DNA of 64,000 nucleotides from the NCBI GenBank assembly GCA_020809705.1, contig CP085828.1, forward strand, positions 6,572,001-6,636,000, in the 5' to 3' direction. Position 1 is the first letter of the stretch; each line of letters opens with the position of its first letter. Under the pieces are notes generated by a model. That model had not been told where the DNA came from, searched no databases, and worked only from the letters and a program-made list of their open reading frames with translations. This DNA comes from Calonectria ilicicola (taxonomy: Eukaryota; Ascomycota; Sordariomycetes; Hypocreales; Nectriaceae). Shown piece after piece: positions 22,219 to 34,115 of the stretch. The translations under genes were made by a program, and so were the position numbers.

Positions 22219-24796
22219 TTGGCGTTCAACTGGAGACCATCCATCCATCGCCTGCTGTTGCCCGTCACCCGTCACCCTGGTCCTTCCGAATGCGCAGCGA
22301 GGGATCCCCCCTCCCTCAGAGGCGACCTTTTTCCATCCTGTGATTGCAACGTGATGCGCCCTGGCCAATCTGCTGGTTGCTTGGCCGCTTGGCATTTCTG
22401 CGGCCACCCCGAAATTCTCCTTGTTCCTCCCTGGGTTTGTTTCCTCGCCTGTCGTCGTCGCCCATGCTCGTTTCCCTTGCTTGTCTCCCATGCTCGCTCT
22501 CGCCTCGCGCCAGCCCTGATTGGGCGCCATGACAGGTCGCCCCTCGCTCGCTCACAACAACTTTGTTCATGCATGGGCGGGACGTTATTTGATGGGGCCG
22601 CCTCGACGCTTCTCGTCTTCCCAGTGGAAAAGGGAAAAGGCCTGCATGCCGTCATATCGCACAGGACAGGCACGCACCCTGTCACCAAGACTCTCCGCTC
22701 CTCTCCGCTCCGCTGCCCTCAAAAGTCAAAGGATCAACCTCGCTCCACGCACAGCGACGTCAAGTCACCGTCGTTGCGCTAATCCTTGCCCCCCTCCACC
22801 CCACGCTCTCAGACTTTTGCTTGCACATCTCCAGAAAGTCTGCTTTGGTTGCGTTTCCATGTGCTCTGCTTCCCACTCGGCAATCGCGCCGAGAGCCCCC
22901 GAGTGCGAGGAAGATCGCCTCAAGTCGCGGGGAAAAAGGCTAAAAAACAACGAAACTCGTTGCAGTTTGGGGCAAAACCGACGTCGTCAGCTGACCGACG
23001 ATGCCCTGTCCAGTTTGTAGATGATCGACTCTGCTCGACACTTGTCCCCTGCAAGCTACAACGCCTCAAATTCAAGGTTAATTCTATTTTCCCGTCACCG
23101 CCCCAAATCTTAGATTCGTTCCTCCCGAACATTCAACGACGCCGGGAGGCCCAACGACGCCAACTTGCCCCCGGCGGCTCGCTTCCCCGTGTTGCCGGTC
23201 CCGTTGGCCTCCGCCGTCATCTCCCGCGGCCGCCACATGGCTTAAGCCAATTCTCGTTGGGCACTAATGAGGAAACCAGCTGTCACAGAATAAAACAAGG
23301 AGCTCTCCGTTCAGTCGAATGAGATTTGATGGCTCTCAAATTGGGCCTAGACGCGCATGCATGGCCTGAGCTCGGCAGCGATGCTGAGTATCTAAGATTC
23401 TCACCTTGAAATCCCTGGAATTTGTAAATCTAGACCATGTAGTCATTCATTAGTCCCCCAGGTCATGTGCGCCGTGCATATCTTGCTCACCCTCTTAAAA
23501 GACCACAGCACATCAACAAGCCTCCACCAACTTGCTTGCATGTCGTTGACATTGACAGCCGCAGCCGCAGCATGCTTATGTAACAGTTAGAGAAAAAAAG
23601 TCTTGGAAATCTCTTGGAGATCTCTTGGTTCCTGATGGAATGTGACAGCCAAGGCGCCGAGCCTGCAACTTGTGCTTGTCATGTTCGTCATACCACTGCC
23701 AAGGGCTTGTCCCGTTGTCGCCAAGAACAAAACCTGCACCAGGTGGTGCAAATGTGCTCTGGCATGTCTCAATGGCAATTCGAGCTGCAACTAAGCGCTG
23801 CGATAACAAAAAATGAAGGCGGTAAGTGGTTGCAAACGCCAACTCTGTTGTGCAGTGACCATGCAGCCTATGGAGAGACATCCCAGATGGCCTCAAATCA
23901 CAACGACTCTTTTCTCCCAAACTTTTTTTTTGTTGTCCCACTTAGCATAGGCTGCCACGCGAAAAAATGGCTTACCCGCCTGCATCAATCTATGACTCAA
24001 TGGCTGTACATACAGGGCATTGCTGCGCTGCGCGCAAGTACGGCATTGCATTCCGACCTGTCGCCCTGTGGTCCTTTTTGCCTCCGGCAGCGCCACGTAA
24101 GGCTTCTCTACGCCTCCGGCTCAGAAATGCCGGGAGACGATGACCATTTTCAGCCATTTTACTTAGTGCTTCAATGCTGCAGCTTTAAAATAGTTCCTAG
24201 TCCTTGCTGTGGTTGATGGTTGGATCAAATCATATTCGCAAACTACCCTAGACCTTGTTTGATCGGGGTATTTTGATCGATATCACAAACTACGGAGAAT
24301 TTGCATTTTTTTTCTTCCTACCAGCAGGGGTCCCCGAGAAAATATCCGTCCGATCCGAAAGATGTGTAGCTAGCGAGTAAGGCAAAACCTACATCATTTT
24401 TTTCTTCACCGAGAACTAGGGCCATTATCTTATCCACTTGTCGCTGGCTACATGGTGATGGCGATCACGAAGGTTGCACCATAACCAGATCGAGTTTTCG
24501 TCATAAGAATTCCTAGAATACTTGAGTCCAAGATGATAAGACACATCTACGATAGCGTAGACGTGCCAAGACGCGGATGATAAAAACTGTCCGATATTAG
24601 CGTCGAGATAACTTCCTAGTTGCCTGCCAAGGGTGCCTTGTAGATAGCATCGGGTATTACGGACGTAGTGAAGAAACGACATTGTACATCACAGAAATTT
24701 TGGAGAATATGATTGTTGTTGAAAGCGAAAAAATAAAGTCCATGACCATTAATACAGTCTACTGACATCTAGGTATTTTCATCCATCCATAAAACA

Positions 24797-25507
24797 TCAC
24801 ATTACCACTGCCATAAACACCACGGCTGATGCGATGAATGTGCTAAATCCTAGTCCAAGAGACGCCGCTCTAGAGTTTTGGGGAGTCGCAAAAGGATCTC
24901 CACCTCGGCCGCTGCCGTTAGACTTTGCAGTCTCGCTTGCCTGTGCTGATGATGTCGAGGATGATGGTAGAATAGACTGAATGGCGCCAGTTGATAGGTC
25001 ACTGTCACCACCACTTCCACCGGCTAGGACAAGTGATGTTGTCTGGGCGGCCTCGGTTGTCGACGTCTCTTCTTTAGCTGTTGTTGTCGTCTTGTGGCGA
25101 ACCACAGATGTTGTCATGCTCGTTTTTGTGGATGCTTTCTCGGTTGTGCTGCTATCGCTATCGCCATCACGACCGGTGCTTATACAGAGCGAATCGACCA
25201 GTTCGCCCTTCTGCCCTCGGGACAGGAGCGAACTCGAGTCAATAGAAATACCCTTGCATGACTCTTCGATCGCACTTTGCACGTCCTCAATTGAGGACAC
25301 ACACTTTGATGAACATGCGTTGTTGTTGGTAAAGTCGTCCAGCTTGCAGTTGGTGAGAGGAGTATCGTATGCACTGAGGCACGACTTTCGCGACACCTTG
25401 TCGGAAACATCTTCAAAGTTGGTAAGTGTGAAGGTTGCTGAAGCGCATCCAGCAAGGAAAACTAGGTGAGCCAATCGAGGCCATCGTCGGGAACTTGATT
25501 GCGACAT
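24797..25507 (-). CDS. GPI-anchored Cys-rich cell-wall protein
   Basis: A single-exon frame of 236 aa. A basic start and a hydrophobic core (about 12-24) form a signal peptide. The mature N-terminal domain has six cysteines (C43, C54, C65, C69, C84, C108), a spacing seen in many small fungal extracellular domains. A Ser/Thr-rich stalk at about 112-205, suited to O-mannosylation, follows. The chain ends in a hydrophobic GPI-attachment segment (about 217-236) after small residues. It should sit on the outer plasma membrane or in the wall. No enzymatic motif is seen. GPI12 in this window belongs to the pathway that would anchor it. Flanking intergenic regions are unusually long. Confidence 0.85.
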   Translation of the reverse strand: MSQSSSRRWPRLAHLVFLAGCASATFTLTNFEDVSDKVSRKSCLSAYDTPLTNCKLDDFTNNNACSSKCVSSIEDVQSAIEESCKGISIDSSSLLSRGQKGELVDSLCISTGRDGDSDSSTTEKASTKTSMTTSVVRHKTTTTAKEETSTTEAAQTTSLVLAGGSGGDSDLSTGAIQSILPSSSTSSAQASETAKSNGSGRGGDPFATPQNSRAASLGLGFSTFIASAVVFMAVVM

Positions 25508-28500
25508 GATTGTGTGTGTAGATGTGGTGGGAGGAGGTTTGTCGGATAGAATACTGGTCTGTATATGGATCCTTCACTGAATACCGGAGGACCGCCAAGG
25601 CCGGAAGCGCCGGTGTGAAGTTGATCGAAAATAAAAGGATCGAGAATTAATCTAGGCTGCTCTGCAAACTACCGTGTGGTTGTTCCTGGGTTGGCTACTA
25701 ATAGCGGGAACCGAAACGCAGTCTGTCGGAGACTTATGACACAGCCTCGATGTAGTTGGGACCGAGTGGCAATGTAGACACTGGTGGCAAGCCTGTATTT
25801 GCGGTCTTGCGGGATCGAATCGATGAAGAAAGGATAAAAATGTAGCGTTGATTACTTGATTCGTCTGATTTGCTGATGGTTGTCGATGGTTGTGTTGATG
25901 AAGATGTTGATGGGGTGATCGTACAGCGCGAAGATGATGTCGACTGTGTCAGGATTTGCAGATAGAAAAGAACAAACAAATCTCAAACACGGGGAATATG
26001 CGACAAGAAAAGGCAAAATTCAGTTCGCGAGCTTTGTTATCTTGCGACAGGAGCAGACGAGACGGCTCAAAGATCAATGCACACAAGCTGTGGTGGGTAT
26101 CAAATGTGGAAAGACCACTGTTGCAGAAAAAGAAGAATTGAAAGAACGAAAAAAGGCTTGTTGGATGTATGTAGCAAGAAGCACAGCTGTCTTGCTGGGT
26201 ACGTTCCACAAGAAGAAGAAGCGAATATGAGTACGTGCTTGCTGGGCAGGGATGATGAGGCCGAGCGGAGATGAAGGAGAGAAGAATACACGGCAGATTG
26301 AGGGAGGGGAGGCCCGGCAATAGTACTAAATGAACGGCCAGCTGCGCGCCGATGCACTTGTCTGGATCGGACGACGCAAAAGTTGTAGAGTCCGAAAAGG
26401 GAGCGAAAGTGAAAGCCTAGGGGGGAGCGTGTGGCATCTTGAAGTCTGAGCTGCGTCCAGGGCTGGGACTATGTACTAATATGTCTCGACAAACGCACTA
26501 GCTACGGGGGACGACTAGATTTCTGAAACTCGCCCGCTGATGGTGGCAACCATGCTGTCGAGTCGTGGCCGCTTGAGAGTTGCAGGGTGTGCCGCCAGCC
26601 TCCGTGGAGCGATCAGCTTTTGACGTCACACCACGCCCTGTGGCCCATCAGGGCTTGTTCCCTTTGGACGGGGCGCGGGGCCAGGGACGGGGCAGCTGAG
26701 ATGGTATTGGGAGTTTGACGACAAAGTTTGCTGTGATCAGCGAGATGTGCGCTGCCAATATCGGCCAGCCCCCTTCGCGTCCCCCTCTGGTTCCCTCTGG
26801 TGCCCTTTGGTGCCCTCGCGTCGCCCTGTAGCCTATCCTCGTGGCGGTGCCATTGAGAGAACGACCGAGGCCAGCCGGAGTGGTGCAAGACACCATTGAC
26901 CATCGTCAACAGCCACCAGGCTGCCCATTCCCCTTCCGGCGTCGGGAGCCATGGGGCCCGGAAGCTATGGCAGGTCATGGTCTCATGGCCTGGAGGTGTT
27001 TGGATCGACGTTTCGGACTGTCGTTTCGGTTAGAGCCCTGAGTTTGGCATCAAAGCTCAAACGGGGGCCAAGACACGGACAGCCAATCAGTGCGGCGGAT
27101 GCACAGGGGAAACGAAACACGGACCATTGTTTGACGTTAGAGAGAGGGGCACACTGTCATCACGAAGGTCCTTGAATGGAGCCTATGGAGGGGGAGGGAG
27201 AGGCTGGCTGACTGGTCTAGTGGCCTAGCTGTGCCCTGGATGGCGCTGGATGGCGCTACCTGGGATTTGGTCCGAGCGACGTCATTGGTCCACACTCGCC
27301 AGCTGCCCCAGCACCTTCCCCCTTTAGCCACTCTGCTGCTGTGGTGGGAAGGTGGAGCCATACGGGAAACGGGAGACGGGGGGCAGGAGTGCGTCTGCTG
27401 CAACTGCAGCTGCACAGGCGCAGGCACCGCCGTTGCGGAGTATGCACAAAGAGCTGTCGACCATGAGAAACACCATTTGCATCAGCGCCAGATATTGATT
27501 GCGAATATTTTGGGCCTGCGATTGTCGGACCTAGAGACCAATTGATAAATATCAGCATCTACCACCTGCCCAACGCGGTTCTGAGCGACCGGGGTTGGTG
27601 CTTCTCTCGTTCCCCTCTTGCAGCCCAGCCCAGCCTCTGCACCACCAGATCTCGGACCTCACGCCAACCTTGCACCAAGCCGAAAAGGTTCATGCAAATT
27701 TGCATCTCATAATTCTCCATGTCGATCCTCTACGGGCATAATTGGGCAAACGCCTCCTCACCGACTCCCCGCGCAACGGTAAATTCAGCCAAAAGGCAAA
27801 TCCCCGGAATCGCGCCGCGCTCCTGACGATCCTTGTCTGTGACGATCTGCTCTCTTGAAGAAGTCTAGAGTTTTGCGCCCCGACGATGCTAGGAACTAAG
27901 ATCGACACTGTCATTCGCCACCGGTAAATTATTTCCAGAACCGAACTGCCAACAATGGAAAAGAGCAGCCCATTTTGGTGTCGGCGCATTCGGAAATGTC
28001 AAAACGGCCCGTTATTTGGTGATGATATCATGCACGATCTTCATCTACGGACGAGAGGGACCCTTTCTGCATATAGCATCCACGTGATCATGTTCCTCCA
28101 CGTTTTCAGGGATCTCCGTTTCCCCTCTATTCATGTCGTGCATTCCAAAGGATGCTTTTGTTAATTGCCGTTTAGCAATCCCATGACCCTTCGCAGACCT
28201 GTCACGCGAGAGCTCACTGCCCCCTCAGCTCTTGGCTTCTTTGTTCTTAGAAACGTGTCAGCGCAGGCCATGGCCAGTGCCATGGCGCATGAAGGCCCTG
28301 CTGCATTCGTGTTGAGTGATGGTGACACCAAGGTCTCCATCATGAGCTATATTTAACCGAAGGTGCATATGCTCAACACTCCTGTCAAACACTTTCAGTA
28401 GCCTACCTTGTCTTTCACTCAAATGAAAGGACCGTGAGAAATCCTTTTTCTTTTTCTTTTTCTTTTTCTTTTTTTTTTTCTTTTCTTTTTTCTCCACCTG

Positions 28501-29089
28501 ATCCCGACCCGACACCTTTTTTGAGCAAACGGTGACCAGGTGGGCGGTGCCGTAGCCTGTTTCCATCAGATCTACCCAAGGTGCCCACAAGGATTGTCCT
28601 TGAACCGGCTTCAGTCTTAATACGAGACTCGTGCGAAGCTGACGGCACTCGCTCATTTCGACTCAAAACATTTGTAATCTGTCGTCGCTGGAAGCTATCG
28701 TGATTTTAGCGTAGATCAGTCCTCGCCAGGGGACACTTGAGCCTCGAGCCAGGCCTTTTTTGAGTGTAGTGGATGAATCTCACCTCAGCACCGTCGCCTC
28801 GTCTATGAATACGTACCAATGAGACAGCTCCAGAAGCTGCATCTCAAACACTAGCACCCAGAAAATGCCCCATCCAGCAGCCCGGCTTGGCCCGATTGGC
28901 CTGTAGCGCAGCCACTTACAGCCTCAGAGCTCCGTTAGTGCACTGCAGAGCCACCTGAGCCCATAAGGCGGCTTGGTATTGCTTGTCTTTTAAGACGCCT
29001 CTCAGCCGCCGCCTGAGACCTCACCGTCATGCATGTGAAGGAGCAGATGTGATTGCGGTCGCTGCTGTGATCCAACAACAGCCGCAGCA
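25508..29089. other. Long divergent gene-free region
   Basis: About 3.6 kb between the starts of the wall-protein gene (leftward) and the DUF3433 gene (rightward). Frames here overlap on both strands, start at non-ATG codons or encode low-complexity peptides. Imperfect 10-11-nt direct repeats occur near 26785-26830 and 27237-27256, and a long pyrimidine tract starts at 28443. It probably contains two extended promoters. No tRNA or other RNA gene was recognised. Confidence 0.55.
28443..28492. repeat. Polypyrimidine (TTTTTC)n tract
   Basis: About 50 bp of T5C-type repeats and T runs. On the minus strand it creates a spurious poly-Lys reading frame. Confidence 0.85.
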
Positions 29090-32000
29090 ATGTCAGCCAA
29101 TCCGACTCACTTTGGAGCCGGACCTGTCTCAGCGACTGGCCACTATGTTCAGGGTGAGTCAGCCCACCTGGACCCAGCTTGTCATAAGCTCTACCGTGCT
29201 TTGGACGACCAACTGACGTAGTTACCCAGCGGCGCAGGATGAGGATGAGTATGAGCATGGACGCACGGGACCCACAGTGAGTCCCGTGTCAGGGTACGGA
29301 AGCCAAGGCCACCGATACGACCTTATTGCGCAGACTCAAGATCTTGGGACCGATGTTCCACGCGCAGTGTCCCCCCTCAGCGCTGACGATGACGCCCGGC
29401 ACGCCCCGTTCCCACAACCTTCAGAACCTTCACCACCTGTTCCCACAAAGGACGCCAACCACTGGGATGGCCACCCACCCGATAATTCGTATCAAGGCCA
29501 AAAGCCATCTGACGCAGCATGGCCAGAGGGGGCGAAGAAGCACATGTGGACCCCGATATGGCTGACCAAGTCGGCGCTCCTGGTGTTTGGGATTGGGTTT
29601 ACCATGATGATGCTAGCCACGGGGTTGTTGTACCATTTCTCGGTAGAGAACAATGGTATCAGTGTCCAGAAAGAGACTAACCACTATGGTTGGAAGTATG
29701 GCCCGACAGCCTGTGAGTGTTCTTCCAGCCGAGGTCGAGATATGTGTGCTAACTACGTCAGTGCTGATCGTGGTGGGCGCATTGTGGAACCAAGTTGATC
29801 ATCATAACAAAATGCTCATGCCCTGGAAAGAGTTGCAGCAGGGTCCCGCTCCTGCTCACAAGAGTCTGCTACTGGATTATGTCTCACCTATTCTTCCCGC
29901 CGCTTTATGGGCTTCAATTACAAACCGCCATTGGCCTGTGGTCATGTCCATTGCTGGACACTTGCTTATCCTTGGTACAGTATGTTATCTTATCCCCACG
30001 AGACAGCTTTTACTGAAGGGTTTAGACCATTTTCTCCACAGGTCTTCTCATCCTAGAGCCGACGGAAATTACTAAACAGAGCTCCGACTTTAGTGTCAAA
30101 GCGAGTTTCCACATTGATGATCCACAGAACAACTCTTGGATTGGTGTTGGCCCTGCACCAGCTCAGCTCTACTATGGGATTAACTTTCAGGGTCTTGACT
30201 ATCCCAGTGGGACCTCCGAGGACTCCCTGCTCCCTGAGTTCCAGGCTCCGGACAGTGCCATCGAGAACCTGAACTATACGCTGACGTCAGAGGGGATGAA
30301 GGTTGACCTGGATTGTGAGATGCTGCCTATCACCAATGGGAGCACTACCAGTATGCCTTGGTATAGCGTCCTTGGCTCATTTTTCGTAGCCAATGTTAGC
30401 ACTTCTGATTGCAACATCAATGGCATCATGGTGGGGGCCGGCCCAGACCACTATTACTATCATGATAAGAATGCGACACAAAATTATCAGGGCATGTTTA
30501 ACGTGTACCCTTGCAATGTTGACTTTGACTTTTCTAGAGATTACATCCAGAGTCAGAATAGCAAAGCATACAGGACGGTGTACAACACGAGTGCTGACCA
30601 GCGCGTTGTCTTGTCAGTGGCTGATGTGCGCATCTCCAAATACAATGCTACAAGGTCGGGACCAGACTTCCTCTATCTCCATGAGCTTAAGGTCGCTCTC
30701 TGTAAACCTTCGTACAACCTGCAGAGCTTCCAGGTTCAAAGCGCCAAGGTGCTTAATAGCACTTCTCAAGCTGTTTTGTCCACTGCGACAAAGGCCAGCA
30801 AGAAACTCATGCCGGGACTTCCCACGGGAGAGATGGCATTTGGTGTTCTTAGGTCGGTAAACCAGTTTTACCTGGGTGGGGGAGGTCAGGATTACAAATT
30901 GTCATATCAAGTGCCAACTTTCTTTCAGCTTATGAGCATGAAGAATGGTAATTCTTCTGTCGGGGCCTTTCTTGACCCGGACCTGCTGGTCCAAACTGGC
31001 CAGGACGTTTTCAAGGGCATAGCGACACAGACACTCAAACAACTTGCTCTCAAACCGGCGGACTACCAAGTGGCTGGTACCGTTACATACACTGAAGATC
31101 GGTTACATGCCAAGGCGCTCTCGACGGGATTCATGTGTACTTTCCTCGCTATTTTGGCGCTTTTGTCTTTTGCCATGATTATGCTCCGTCCACACTCCGT
31201 AATTCCCCGAGAGCCTGGATCCATCACTGCGACTGCCACAACACTGGCCGCCAGCCCTCCTCTGCAAAAAGCCCTTGCGCGTATGGGAGCATACCGACTA
31301 AGCCAAATTCGCCAGCGCCTGGAAGGGTCCAGTTTTCGAAGTCTCGTCAGCTCTGGTCAGACACCAGCCTTTTCGGTGGAGCCGATCGCTTACAACAAGG
31401 ATGCCTCTTTTGAGGAGCCAGCAACGGCAGACCAAGCAATTTCTTGGTGGCGTCCCATGTCCGGAGAGAGCTGGTTCTTGGGGCTGTCAATTGTTCTGCC
31501 CTTGCTGCTAATTGCATTCTTAGAAGTCGTTCAACACTTTTCCGATAAGAATTCCGGCTTCATCAATGTTGGGCAAAAAAATGCAGTCGTGCTTGCCACC
31601 TACATCCCGGCTGCTGTATTTCTTGGAATCGCTAGCATGTACTCTGCGCTCGAATTCATGGCCGCTGTCTTTACGCCATTTGATGCTCTTAGACGCGGAA
31701 AGGCCTCGGCTGAGAGATCCATCCATTTGAACCTGGTTGGTAAGCTGTTGCCGCATGCTGCATTCCTGTCCCTGAAGACGCGTCACTTTGCTGTTTCGAT
31801 TGCCCTTGTTGCAAATTTTATTGGTGGCTTTTTGACCATTGTCGTTTCCGGTCTCTACAGCGTTGTCAACGTTCCATCCATCCAAAACTTTACCATCCAA
31901 CAAGCTGATACGTTTGGCTTTAATAACGTTGCATTGTCGCTTGAGGATAACCAGGCGGCCGCTGTTGACAGCCTGATTGAGTATCTGGACCTGGATTATC

Positions 32001-33370
32001 CCAAGTGGACCTATGAGGGGCTCGCCTTCAACCACTTTAGCGCTCCACATGTGTCGGCGGAGAATAGCAGTGCCCAAGCGCCTTTGACCATTGAAGTGCC
32101 AGCAACAAGAGCAAAACTCAATTGTACATCGGTTCCAAGCGACCTGCGGCAAGTTAGCATTATTGAGGATGACCAAGACGCCGGCTCGATTTCGAGCTTG
32201 CCCTATTCCAGTGGCTTTACCTCGCCAGTTCAAGGATACGTATACGCTGGGTTTAATACAACCCTGGAGTTTGACAAGTGGTGCGAAACAGCCCCCACTA
32301 AAAACGCTTCGCAAGCCTCCTGGATGCAATACTTCCTTATGCGCAACGATTCGACAGAGGGATATGTTGGCAAAGCTTCGGTCCTGCAATGGGACAGCGA
32401 GGGTGTCCTGGGTGATGGCGCCATCAACACAAATCCCTCAAGTGGCTCGGGCCTGGGGGCAAATGGTTTTGGCACTGGAGGCTATGGCTGCCCAACATTT
32501 GCTGTGACCCTTGGAACTGCTAAAGTGCTTAGTAAAAAGAAGGTTGGGAACCAAACACACTGGTCCTTCGAGCATGATTTCGCCACAGCGCTATGCTACC
32601 AGAATGTTGAGCAGGTTTCTGCCAATGTGTCGTGGGCTCTTCCAAATTTTGACATTTCAACCTCGTCGCCACCAAATGTCAAGAATTCTTCAACCTTGTT
32701 CAAGAATTCTCGAGGAAGTGAGAGATTTGAGTTCGCTGTGAACGCTTGGTTGCTGGGTCTGAGCGACTCTGTCTACAACCGGACTTTGCCTGGGCCAAAC
32801 AATAGCTCGTATCTCAACAATGACGTGGATGAGTTTATCAAGGCGCTTGTAAATGGTAAAGATGGGCAGCCGATCGAGTATATTGTCGGCTCTAAAAATA
32901 TTGATAACCTTACAGCGGGTGCGCAGAGGCTGTACGAGGGCTACATGGCACAAGCCATTTCCCTCAACATGCGCAGTAACGACACCAAGGATGACAGCTT
33001 TCCCTCGTACACCGGAACTCTGACAAGAGACGGATATCAGCGCTTAAAACAGAACCGCACCTCGAAGATTGCCCTGCAAGTCATGCTGGCCATCATGGTA
33101 GTCTGCGCCATTGGTATGACGCTATTGCTGCGAGTCCGAGAGGTGCTGCCTCACAACCCGTGCTCTATTGCGGGAACGGCCACAATGCTGGCCGGCGCAG
33201 AAATGGCCACATCGCAGTTTGTGCCGCCAGGATCAGAGTGGTACGATGACAAGGCATTGAAACAAATGGGAATGTTTGACAATTATGGCTACACGCTTAC
33301 GTGGTGGGCAGAATATGGAGGTGGCACGTCGGCCAAGCAGAGATATGGCGTTGATCGGGATATTGGTTAA
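29090..33370 (+). CDS. Large DUF3433-type multi-pass membrane protein
   Basis: Four exons (29090-29153, 29230-29712, 29762-29974, 30042-33370) join in frame to 1362 aa. The first coding exon starts MSANPTHF from a good CAGCAATG context. I chose it because the next exon has no usable ATG. A Pro-rich cytosolic N-terminus leads into two or three helices (about 135-260), ending at a LLILEPTEI segment typical of fungal DUF3433 proteins. Two Asn-glycosylated, Cys-containing ectodomains follow, each closed by a membrane helix and a similar cytosolic motif (PREPGSI..TAT.LA and PHNPCSI..TAT.LA), so the protein is an internal duplication. Function is unknown. The third intron needs an unusual GTACAG donor to keep frame. 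Confidence 0.88.
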
Positions 33371-34115
33371 ATATTTCACATTTTTGCATTATGGAAATTT
33401 AGTTTGATACCCACTCGGTGCGATAGTTTAGCGGTAGACGGCTTTTGCTTATGAAATAAATCTATTTATGACACCATTACGTGCGATTGAACTCCGTGCT
33501 CCAGGCCATGGTGATCCTTGGCAAGATATTTCTCCATCAGCGTCAAATCTAGTCAGTCGGTGAACCTATGATTCGATTTCTGGTAAATCTTTTTGTACCA
33601 CTTTATTTATTTCTTAGCTAATAGTTTTTACAAGAACGTTGCCCTGAGGTGGTCAAGTTCATTAGCCGCTTGTTCGATCTGGGTTGCAAAACACGCGGCC
33701 CCTCTGACCTTTCACGTGCATAATGGCTGAAAAAGTGCTCTCTCTGGCTTCCCCCCTAATCTATTAACTAATTTATAAGTGTATACAAAGATTGTAGTAG
33801 CTTCTGAAAGGCAGGTTGCGTGCTTATTAGTATACATGGATGATCGCCTTAACCGCCACCATAAAAAGCTATAAAGGTGAACCAGCGGTCCTGGGAAATA
33901 TTAGAATTCTCGTCCTATGGCAGCCATTGGCATTGATTCAGTGGGAATGTATTTTCATATGGCCAAAGCTTGTGCACAGCACCAATTCCCATACAGCACA
34001 ACCCCTTGCAGAGCACGACATGCAATAAGATATCAACTTAATTAGGTGATAATAAAGTCTAAACAAAACCACTCTATTTATTTCTCAGATAACCTATAAA
34101 GTATTATTAAGATAC
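33371..34115. other. AT-rich convergent intergenic region
   Basis: About 745 bp of AT-rich DNA between the DUF3433 stop and the last WD repeat of the NLR locus. It contains the tRNA-like segment at 33417 and otherwise nothing coding. Confidence 0.6.
33417..33505 (+). other. Degenerate tRNA-like (possible SINE or tRNA relic) segment
   Basis: The start GGTGCGATAGTTTAGCGG resembles a tRNA 5' half and contains a full match to the A-box pattern TRGYNNANNNG at 33424-33434. About 50 nt downstream GATTGAACTCC is a weak B-box. The acceptor and T stems do not pair, so this is not a functional tRNA. Confidence 0.25.

Larger units (their letters stand above)
20443..24796. other. Very long gene-free region upstream of antiporter
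   Basis: About 4.35 kb with no gene I can defend. The first 700 bp are probably the antiporter 5' UTR and promoter, with poly-T/poly-A tracts near 20710 and 20960. The middle (21.0-23.3 kb) is GC-rich, with many overlapping open frames on both strands but no domain, no consistent splice structure and low-complexity peptides. A strong hairpin (21306) and a CA microsatellite (22192) lie within. The right part is AT-richer. An unannotated non-coding transcript or a complex promoter is possible. Confidence 0.55.

Noticed and set aside
21773..22782. Several 150-210-codon frames on both strands
   Set aside because: They overlap on opposite strands, encode His/Arg/Pro low-complexity peptides produced by CA repeats and GC-rich DNA, and lack conserved motifs.
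26613..26978. 121-codon minus-strand frame
   Set aside because: Composition reflects imperfect GC-rich direct repeats; overlapping frames on the other strand are equally long.
28258..28656. 132-codon minus-strand frame with a poly-Lys core
   Set aside because: The Lys run is a translation of the polypyrimidine tract; no start context or domain.
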